From: Streptomyces capoamus
GTDB lineage: Bacteria > Actinomycetota > Actinomycetes > Streptomycetales > Streptomycetaceae
Reading direction: 5' to 3'
DNA length: 33,958 nucleotides
Assembly: GCF_014654935.1 (NCBI RefSeq)
Contig: NZ_BNBF01000009.1
Location: 212,339-246,296, forward strand
Notes under the pieces: model-generated
Told to the model about the DNA's origin: nothing
Seen by the model: the letters and a program-made list of their open reading frames with translations, nothing else
Database searches by the model: none
Part shown: in pieces, positions 27,834 to 33,958 of the stretch
Layout: each line of letters begins with the position of its first letter
Position numbering within the stretch: the first letter of the stretch is position 1
Program-made: the position numbers and the translations under genes

Positions 27834-30800
27834 CTAGTCGCAGGTCAGCGTCGGCCCGGCCCAGTCGCCGTGGTCGTTGCCGTTGCCGTCGCCCGCGTCA
27901 CCGACCGCCAGGTCGATCACCTGGGCGCCGCTGACATCGACGTCGACCGCGACCGCGGACTGTCCGCCCCGGACGGTCGGCGTCGTGACCAGGGTCCTGC
28001 CGTCGGCGATCACGGAGAACGTCACCGATCCCGCGCCACCCGTCTCGTCGTCGACGCCGACGTCCGCCGTCAACCGCGAGCAGTGTCCGGCGGCGTAGAG
28101 CTGGACGTCGCTGACCGAGTTGGTGCCCAGGCCCTTGGGGTGGGCGGTTCCGGCGATGCGGATCGGACGGCCGTCACCGGCCGCCTGCTCGCCGACGCTG
28201 CTGTCGCGTTCCACCGGGCCCCATCCGTTGGTGGCGGACAGGAACGGCAGCCCGCTCACGGCGTTCTCGCCGGCCGGAGGGGCGGGCGGGACCCCGCCGA
28301 CGATGCGCTCGTCCTGAGCCGCGGCCTGTCGCCCGTCCTGCCGGTAGCGCACGGTCGCGGTGACGGCCGAGGCGGACGGCAGCGTCCCGGCGGGAGGCCG
28401 GACCTTCCAGGTGAAGGTGGCCGAGCCGCCGGCCGGCACCCGGTCGGCCGAGGTGGGGCCCGCGGCACTGGCGGTCCAGCCGTCGGGCACCGACAGCGAG
28501 GCCGTCAGCCGGGTCGCGGACGGCCTGTCCTTCGGCACCCGCAGCGTGGACCGGGCCGTGAACGCCTGTGCCGGCCGGGCGGTGTCGGGCACGTCCAGGA
28601 CGACGCCGGCTCCCGGACGCTTCGGCAGCGCGTACCTGCCCGGGTCGTAGCGGGGGCTGTCGTTCTGCGCGACGCGCAGGGACGAGGCGTAGCTGCCGTA
28701 GTCGGTGAGGGAGACCTTGCCCAGCCCGCCGGTGCTGCCGTCGAGGTTCCACACGGCGACGGCGACGCTGTTGCGGCCGTTCGGGTCGAGGATCCCGTTG
28801 GGCACCGGGAAGGTGCGCTGCGGGCCGAGGTAGTTGACGTAGTTGCCCACCTGCCAGCCGTTCACGAACACCGTGGCGCGGTACTTGCGTGCCGGGTCGT
28901 CCGTGAACGTCAGCCCGAGGGAGGTGTCCTGACCGCGCGGCAGGTCGAGGTCGACGTCGGTGCGGTACCAGGAGACGCCGGGGCGGGTGTCGGTCGTCGG
29001 CAGGGAGACCCGGTTCCACGTGCCGTCCGGGTAGCCCGGCAGGGACCAGCCGGCCCGCTCGCCGTACAGGCCGCCGGTGGAGAGCGGGCCGCGCACGGTG
29101 TCCCGGAGGTCCTCGCCGCCGCGTACGCCCTGCACCCGCCAGGTGACGGAGGTCAGCGGCGCCCCGACGAGGGAGGCACGGGTCAGGCCGCGCGGCGCCT
29201 TGTTGCCGTTGGTCGAGTTGTAGTCCTCCTCGTGGCCCATGTTCACGGTGAGGACGGACAGGACGTTGTCCCCCTTCGCCTCGACCGCGCCGGCCGGGAA
29301 GGAGAAGTCGGCGCTGCCGGTGGTGGAGCTGCCCAGGAAGGTGCCGTTGAGCCAGGCGGAGAAGGCCTGCGCCCCTCCGCCGGAGTCGGAGACCAGGTGG
29401 ACGCCGGTCTCCTTGCCGGTGGTGCGGAAGCGTCCGCGGTACCAGGTGTTGCCGGTGTGGAAGCCGTAGTCGTCCGCGTAGAGGACGGGCAGTGCGTCGG
29501 CGCCGGCGACGCTGTCGGTGGTGGTCTTGTCGGCCACCTGCCAGCCGGAGTCGTCGAAGGCGGGGGCGGCCTCGGGGGACTCCTCGGCGTGCTTCCAGTC
29601 CGTCAGGGCCGGCAGGTGCACCGCGGCGGCCACCGGGATTTTCCCGGTGAGACTGCCGGTGTCGGTGGTCCGGGTCCTCACCGTCCGGCCGTTCCAGGTG
29701 ACCTGGCCGGCGGAGGTGAACACCTCGATGTTCTCGTCGTCGGCGTTGTCGCCGGTCAGCGCCACCGTGTGGCCGCCGTCCGGGCTGGTGGCCGTCCGCA
29801 GCAGGTGGGTGCCGCGCACCAGCACCGGGCCGGTCGCCGTGTCCTGGCGCCAGAAGGTCTTCGCGGTGTCCTTGTCGCCGACGAGCAGCGTCAGCGGGGG
29901 CTTCCCGCCGCCGGCGACGGTGATCCGGACCAGTCTCTTGTGGGTGTAGTCGAACCGCAGGTCACCGTCGGTCTCGTCCCAGGTGGTGGTGACCGTGCCG
30001 CCGCTCGTGGTCACGGTGGGCCGCGAGGAGTAGCGCAGCACGGTCTCGCCGTCGCTGCCCGCGTCGCCGTAGAGCACGGCGACGTCCCGGTCGCCGATGG
30101 CCGCGCTGGTCATGATCTCGGAGGTCGAGTACTGCAACTGCGCGTCGCCCAGCCGGTAATCGGCCGTGATCACGTGGGAGTCGCGGCCGTCGAGGGTGAT
30201 CGCGGTGCCGGGCTGCTGGGGCACGACCGGGTAGGTCGGTTCCGCGGCGGCGGCCGTCGGCACGTCGATGGCGTCGACCGCCACGTAGTCGTCCGTGGAT
30301 CCCGAGCCGTGGCTGCCGGCGACGACGATCTTCAGCGTGTGCGGGCCGGACGGCAGGCCGGTCTTCCGGAAGAGCACCGCCTGGCTCTCCCCGCCGGAGG
30401 CGTCGACCGTCGCGACCTTGGTGCCGTCGAGGTAGACGTCGGCGTAGCCGTGGTTGTCGGTCTTCGAACCGATCCAGCGGACCGCGGTGCCGTCGAAGGG
30501 GACGGTGAGGGAGTCGCCGGCCTTGTTCGAGAACGACTCGGTGTGCCGGTAGTCGCCGCCGGTGTAGCTCGTGTCGTGCACGTGCGACCACGAACCGGTG
30601 TACCGCAGCGCGGGGTCGGCGTCGTCCCAGGTGTAGGTGGTGTCGTTCGCGGGCTGGGCGGCGAGGTCCAGCGAGATGTGCGTCCTGTCGACCGCGGTGG
30701 ACGTGGAGTTCCCGTGCCGCAGCACGTGGAACTGCGTCCTGGTGTCGGGGTTCATCCGGGCGGTGTCGACGACCGCTGAGTTGTCCGGGGGTGTGGTCCT

Positions 30801-32024
30801 GATCGCCTCGGTCTTGGTCAGCGGGGCGACCGACTGGGTGAAGTACCCGATCAGCTTGTCCTCGTAGTACTTGGGATCGAGCTGGCGGTTCTCGCGGATC
30901 GCGGCCCCGTAGTCGTACGAGGTGTAGTTCTGCGGCATGCCCAGCCAGCCCCAGTTGGTGCCGCCGTAGGTCATGTAGAAGCTCTGCGCGGTCGCGCCGA
31001 CGGCTATGTTCTGTTTGTAGAAGACGTTGGCGAACCGGTCGTCGATCAGCTGCGCGCACTTGTCGTAGCCGGGGCCGCCCCAGGGGTCGAAGGCGCCGCC
31101 CTGGAACTCCGGTGAGTACAGCGGCTTGCCGGCCGGGTGGTCGTAGCTGATGTCGGGGACGCCGTTCCACTTCGCGGGGTGGGAGCAGTCGAAGCCCTGC
31201 GGGTAGGAGTCGGGGCCGTCGACGTCCAGGGCACCGGTACCGGAGTTGAAGGTGCCGTTGTTGTTGCCGGTCAGCGGTACGGTGATGCCGTCGGCGCGGG
31301 CCTTGTCCTCCAGGTGCTTCATGTACGAGTGCCCGGCCGCGGAGCCGTTGTAGTACTCGTTCTCGACCTGGTAGGCGATGACCGACCCGGTGCCGTCGGT
31401 CAGCTGGTGGCGGGCGATGATCCGGTCGATCCGGGTCAGCCACTCGTCCGCGTACTGGAGGAACCGCGGGTCGTCGCTGCGGTTGCGCCCCGCCTTGGTG
31501 CTCATCCAGCCGGGCAGACCGCCGCCGTCGACCTCGGCGTTGATGTACGGCGCCGGGCGCGCGATCACGTAGAGCCCGGCCTCCTCGGCCATGTCGAGCA
31601 CCTTGTCGACGTCCCGCACCCCGCCGAAGTCGTACACACCCGGCTTCGGCGAGTGGTAGCCCCAGTCGAAGTACAGCGAGGTGCTGTTGAACCCGGCGGC
31701 CTTCATCTTCTGGAAGATGTCGCGCCACAGGTCCGGACTCGGGAGCCGGAAGTAGTGGAACTCGCCGGACCACAGGTAGGTCCGCTTGCCGTCGACGAGG
31801 AACGAGTAACCGTCGAGGCTCACCGTGTGCGCCTGCGCGCGGGCGACGGGCGTGACGGCGGGGGCGACGGCGGGTGCCGGTCCGCCGGCGTCCCGCGCCG
31901 CCGCGGGCCCGGCCGTGCCCGCGGCCAGGGCGAGGGCCGCGGCCGTCGCGACGAGGGAACCCGCCCCTCTCGCCCTTCTTCGTAAACCGAGGGGATTGCT
32001 TCGCTTGCTTCGCTCTCTCCGCAC
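27834..32024 (-). CDS. Secreted GH35 beta-galactosidase, multi-domain, with TTA codon
   Basis: A 1396-aa exported glycosidase releasing terminal beta-galactose. GTG 32024 has GGGAGG 6 nt upstream. A signal peptide with a basic RRRARGAG region and Ala/Leu core ends near PAAA-RD (about 43). The GH35 barrel (about 65-420) has SGEFHYFRLP, QVENEYY (acid/base E223) and YSPEFQGG (nucleophile E306). A beta-sandwich lectin-like insert (about 473-589) precedes the usual GH35 jelly-roll domains, then a NEW3-like Ig domain (about 1155-1250) and a C-terminal NPCBM-like domain (about 1260-1396). Codon 14 (31985-31983) is TTA, the rare leucine codon read by the bldA tRNA in Streptomyces. No transporter or sugar operon adjoins it. 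Confidence 0.95.
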   Translation of the reverse strand: MRRERSKRSNPLGLRRRARGAGSLVATAAALALAAGTAGPAAARDAGGPAPAVAPAVTPVARAQAHTVSLDGYSFLVDGKRTYLWSGEFHYFRLPSPDLWRDIFQKMKAAGFNSTSLYFDWGYHSPKPGVYDFGGVRDVDKVLDMAEEAGLYVIARPAPYINAEVDGGGLPGWMSTKAGRNRSDDPRFLQYADEWLTRIDRIIARHQLTDGTGSVIAYQVENEYYNGSAAGHSYMKHLEDKARADGITVPLTGNNNGTFNSGTGALDVDGPDSYPQGFDCSHPAKWNGVPDISYDHPAGKPLYSPEFQGGAFDPWGGPGYDKCAQLIDDRFANVFYKQNIAVGATAQSFYMTYGGTNWGWLGMPQNYTSYDYGAAIRENRQLDPKYYEDKLIGYFTQSVAPLTKTEAIRTTPPDNSAVVDTARMNPDTRTQFHVLRHGNSTSTAVDRTHISLDLAAQPANDTTYTWDDADPALRYTGSWSHVHDTSYTGGDYRHTESFSNKAGDSLTVPFDGTAVRWIGSKTDNHGYADVYLDGTKVATVDASGGESQAVLFRKTGLPSGPHTLKIVVAGSHGSGSTDDYVAVDAIDVPTAAAAEPTYPVVPQQPGTAITLDGRDSHVITADYRLGDAQLQYSTSEIMTSAAIGDRDVAVLYGDAGSDGETVLRYSSRPTVTTSGGTVTTTWDETDGDLRFDYTHKRLVRITVAGGGKPPLTLLVGDKDTAKTFWRQDTATGPVLVRGTHLLRTATSPDGGHTVALTGDNADDENIEVFTSAGQVTWNGRTVRTRTTDTGSLTGKIPVAAAVHLPALTDWKHAEESPEAAPAFDDSGWQVADKTTTDSVAGADALPVLYADDYGFHTGNTWYRGRFRTTGKETGVHLVSDSGGGAQAFSAWLNGTFLGSSTTGSADFSFPAGAVEAKGDNVLSVLTVNMGHEEDYNSTNGNKAPRGLTRASLVGAPLTSVTWRVQGVRGGEDLRDTVRGPLSTGGLYGERAGWSLPGYPDGTWNRVSLPTTDTRPGVSWYRTDVDLDLPRGQDTSLGLTFTDDPARKYRATVFVNGWQVGNYVNYLGPQRTFPVPNGILDPNGRNSVAVAVWNLDGSTGGLGKVSLTDYGSYASSLRVAQNDSPRYDPGRYALPKRPGAGVVLDVPDTARPAQAFTARSTLRVPKDRPSATRLTASLSVPDGWTASAAGPTSADRVPAGGSATFTWKVRPPAGTLPSASAVTATVRYRQDGRQAAAQDERIVGGVPPAPPAGENAVSGLPFLSATNGWGPVERDSSVGEQAAGDGRPIRIAGTAHPKGLGTNSVSDVQLYAAGHCSRLTADVGVDDETGGAGSVTFSVIADGRTLVTTPTVRGGQSAVAVDVDVSGAQVIDLAVGDAGDGNGNDHGDWAGPTLTCD

Positions 32025-32040
32025 TGCGGCCTCCCTACCG

Positions 32041-32108
32041 CCCGAACGATCAGGACCAAACAGACTCAGGCAAACCCGAACAGTAGAGCCGCGCAAGGAG
32101 CAACACAA
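32041..32108 (-). promoter_or_regulatory. Beta-galactosidase promoter with operator-like direct repeats
   Basis: On the minus strand, TTGTGT (32108-32103), a 17-nt spacer and TACTGT (32085-32080) make a credible vegetative-type promoter. Downstream, over the predicted start site, GTTCGGG occurs twice in the same direction (32081-32075 and 32047-32041, 34 bp apart, about three helical turns), with two GTTTG copies between them (32075-32071 and 32061-32057). This suggests a repressor site. The binding protein is not in the window as far as I can tell. Confidence 0.5.
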
Positions 32109-32194
32109 TGGGGCGGGAGGAGACGGTCGAGGCGGCCTCCACCGGGGTACCCGGGGCCGGCAGACACCGTTGCACCGTGAAAGGGGTACCTGTC

Positions 32195-32614
32195 ATGACT
32201 CAGCACGTGCGGGACGTCATGACCAGCGATCTGGTGACCGTCGAACCGCAGGCGTCGGCCGCCGCCGCGGCCCGGCTGATGCGCGACGAGGACGTCGGCG
32301 CCGTCCTGGTGACGGAGAACGGGCACCTGCGGTGCCTGGTGAGCGACCGGGACCTGGTGGTTCGCGTCTTCGCGGAGGGCGCGGACCCGGAGCGGACGAG
32401 CGTGGTCCAGGCCGGCAGCGAGGACCTGGTCACCGTCGGCCCGGACGACGACCTGGAGCAGGCCCTCGTCCTGATGCGCGAGCACGCCGTGCGGCGCATC
32501 CCGGTCGTGGAGGGGGACCAGCCCGTGGGCATCGTCTCCCTGGGCGACATGGCGATCGAGCGCGGCGAGGGCTCGGTCCTGGGCGACATCAGCGCGGCCA
32601 AGCCCAACACGTAG
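32195..32614 (+). CDS. Two-CBS-domain protein (Hrp1-like)
   Basis: A 139-aa stand-alone CBS-pair protein. CBS1 runs from VRDVMTSDLVTVEPQASAAAAARLM to GHLRCLVSDRDLV (about 5-62), and CBS2 from DLVTVGPDDDLEQALVLMREHAVRRIPVVEGD to GIVSLGDMAI (about 75-128). CBS pairs bind adenine nucleotides and act as energy sensors; the layout resembles mycobacterial hypoxic response protein 1. ATG 32195 has AAAGGGG about 10 nt upstream. It is divergent from the beta-galactosidase gene (170 bp between starts), and nothing suggests shared function. Confidence 0.92.
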   Translation: MTQHVRDVMTSDLVTVEPQASAAAAARLMRDEDVGAVLVTENGHLRCLVSDRDLVVRVFAEGADPERTSVVQAGSEDLVTVGPDDDLEQALVLMREHAVRRIPVVEGDQPVGIVSLGDMAIERGEGSVLGDISAAKPNT

Positions 32615-32846
32615 CGGACACCCCGGGGGAAGGTCCTCGGACGCGCTCGGGGGAAGCACGCGGGGGTGTTCAAGACATGCCCGTCGTCGCGGGCCGCCGG
32701 TCCCCGACGGCGGGCGCTGCCCGTGCCCGGCCGGCCGCCCCGGCGGCGTGCCCGGCGCCACGGATGGGCATAGCCTTGCCGTACCGGTCCGGCCCGTGGA
32801 CGGCCGGCCGTGTGTTCGCGGACCCCGAGGTCTTCCGCAGCCGTAC

Positions 32847-32872
32847 GGGGGTCCCCCCAGCGATGCTGGAGG
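32847..32872 (+). promoter_or_regulatory. Hairpin over the ribosome-binding site of the sensor gene
   Basis: The GGAGG site (32868-32872) can pair with the C-run in CCCCCAGC (32854-32861), giving a stem of eight positions with one C-A mismatch around a GAT loop. An upstream GGGG (32847-32850) can instead pair with the same C-run (32855-32858) and free the site. This is a possible translational switch, or a repetitive intergenic hairpin that happens to lie here. The remaining gap (32615-32846) shows nothing I can support. Confidence 0.45.
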
Positions 32873-32878
32873 TGCCTG

Positions 32879-33958
32879 GTGACCAGTACGGGCGGTCCGG
32901 CCACCGGCAGCGCGGAGCTGGACGCCGTCTTCGCGGAGACGGTGCGCCGCACGGGCGCCTCCATCGGCGCCCTGTACCTGCTCGCCCCCGACGGGCGGCT
33001 GCTGCACCTGGACGCGCTGTGCGGAGCGGGGGCCGAACTCGCCGAACCCTGGGAGACCGTCCCGCTGGCCGTCCCCGCGCCGGTGACGGACGCGGTCCGG
33101 GACGACCGTCTGGTGTGGGTGGGCAGCCAGGAGGAGATGGCCCGGGCCTACCCGCGGACCGCCATGGTGCTGCCCTACCCGCTGGTCCTGGTCGCCGCGC
33201 CCGTGACCGGCATCCGGCGGTGGGGTGCCCTGCTGCTCATGTGGCCCGCCGACCGGCCGCCGTACATCACCGGGCGCGAGCGCGCCAACATCGAGTCCAG
33301 CTGCCGGCGGGTGGCCCGGGTCCTGGAGGAGTCGGCCGACCGCGGGCCTCCGCACGCGCCCCGCGGCGGGCCGCGTGTCATCCCCGCGGGCACCGGCCGC
33401 CCGTCCACCAGCCCGCAGACGGCCGTCGCCGACTTCGTCGAGCGTCTGCCCGGCGGCAGTTGTGCGCTGGACCTGGAGGGACGCTTCACGTTCCTGAGCA
33501 CCGGGGCCTGCGAGCTGCTCGGCGTCGAAGCCGGCCGGGTGCTCGGCACGCTGCCGTGGCAGTCCCTGCGCTGGCTGGACGACCCCACGTACGAGGACCG
33601 CTACCGCGCCTCGGTGATCAGCCGTGTGCCGGTGGCCTTCACCGCCTGCCGCCCGCCGGACCACTGGCTCGAGTTCCACCTGTACCCGGACGCCAGCGGC
33701 ATCAGCGTCCGCATCGTCAGGACCAGCGAGGCGCCACCGCCCGCACAGGGCAACCGCTCCGCCGACACCGCGTCCCCCACCCGCGCCGGCCGGCTCTACC
33801 AACTCACCCACCTGGCCGCCGCGCTGACCGAGGTCGTCGGCGTCCAGGACGTGATCGACCTGGTCGCCGACCAGATCGTGCCCGCCTTCGGCGCCCAGGG
33901 TCTGGTGCTGTCGACCGCCGAGGGCGGCCGGCTGCGGATCACCGGGCACAGCGGCTAC
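32879..33958 (+). CDS. GAF-PAS-GAF sensor protein, likely SpoIIE-type phosphatase (3' end outside window)
   Basis: The first 360 residues of a larger cytoplasmic signalling protein; the frame is open to the last base. GTG 32879 has a consensus GGAGG 6 nt upstream. A GAF-like domain (about 10-150; GASIGALYLLAPDGRLLHLDA, GALLLMWP) is followed by a Pro/Arg linker, a PAS-like domain (about 190-270; CALDLEGRFTFLSTGACELLGVEAGRVLG) and the start of a second GAF domain (about 312-360). In Streptomyces this order commonly precedes a SpoIIE/PP2C phosphatase, sometimes with an anti-sigma-kinase-like ATPase. The catalytic part is not visible, so a histidine kinase cannot be excluded. Confidence 0.85.
   Translation, partial: MTSTGGPATGSAELDAVFAETVRRTGASIGALYLLAPDGRLLHLDALCGAGAELAEPWETVPLAVPAPVTDAVRDDRLVWVGSQEEMARAYPRTAMVLPYPLVLVAAPVTGIRRWGALLLMWPADRPPYITGRERANIESSCRRVARVLEESADRGPPHAPRGGPRVIPAGTGRPSTSPQTAVADFVERLPGGSCALDLEGRFTFLSTGACELLGVEAGRVLGTLPWQSLRWLDDPTYEDRYRASVISRVPVAFTACRPPDHWLEFHLYPDASGISVRIVRTSEAPPPAQGNRSADTASPTRAGRLYQLTHLAAALTEVVGVQDVIDLVADQIVPAFGAQGLVLSTAEGGRLRITGHSGY

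Noticed and set aside
27870..30779. A 969-codon plus-strand frame opposite the beta-galactosidase.
   Set aside because: It is antisense to a GH35 gene with clear catalytic motifs and has no domain of its own.

Overview
The window is very GC-rich with strong third-position G/C bias, GTG starts, overlapping GTGA stop/start junctions, GGAGG ribosome sites and one in-frame TTA codon. With the gene content (monomeric isocitrate dehydrogenase, ECF-sigma tail, SpoIIE-type GAF/PAS sensor, LytTR and PadR regulators) this points to a Streptomyces or close relative, and to chromosomal rather than mobile DNA. I saw no rRNA, tRNA, transposase, integrase or CRISPR array.

Layout. 1-529: the tail of an upstream gene that looks like a sigma factor, overlapping a small partner-like protein. 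563-9023, minus strand: N-formylglutamate amidohydrolase, icd, a DUF4186 protein, a membrane-anchored Mrr-type nuclease domain, an MscS channel, an APC amino-acid permease, a hexanucleotide repeat array and an unrecognised conserved protein. 9272-13328, plus strand: a tightly overlapping operon of an FGGY (glycerol-kinase-like) kinase, a GlpA-like FAD dehydrogenase with a 4-Cys iron-sulfur domain, and a second FAD/NAD(P) oxidoreductase. 13419-15766, minus: a crotonase-fold protein and a two-domain alpha/beta-hydrolase fusion whose start region is tandemly duplicated. 15918-18844, plus: a MerR-family regulator, apparently using a CTG start, and an ABC exporter with a MerR-type 19-bp-spacer promoter that would give a leaderless mRNA.

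19070-25119, plus: a three-subunit molybdenum aldehyde oxidoreductase (YagTSR/PaoABC type) followed after 2 nt by a GH65 glycoside phosphorylase. 25226-26059: an unpartnered LytTR response regulator with a repeat-derived Gly/Pro loop. 26153-27790: a DUF1330 protein, a PadR regulator and, divergent from it, an NTF2-like protein across an AT-rich palindrome. 27834-32024, minus: a secreted 1396-aa GH35 beta-galactosidase with a TTA codon in its signal peptide. 32195-33958: a two-CBS-domain protein and the start of a GAF-PAS-GAF sensor protein cut by the window end.

The themes are central carbon metabolism, polyol or sugar oxidation, carbohydrate degradation and small-molecule resistance or sensing. 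The best candidates for undescribed biology are the molybdo-oxidoreductase/GH65 operon, the kinase plus two-flavoprotein operon, the MerR/ABC unit with an unusual start and leaderless promoter, and the probably bldA-dependent beta-galactosidase. All calls come from reading the sequence; no database search was run.
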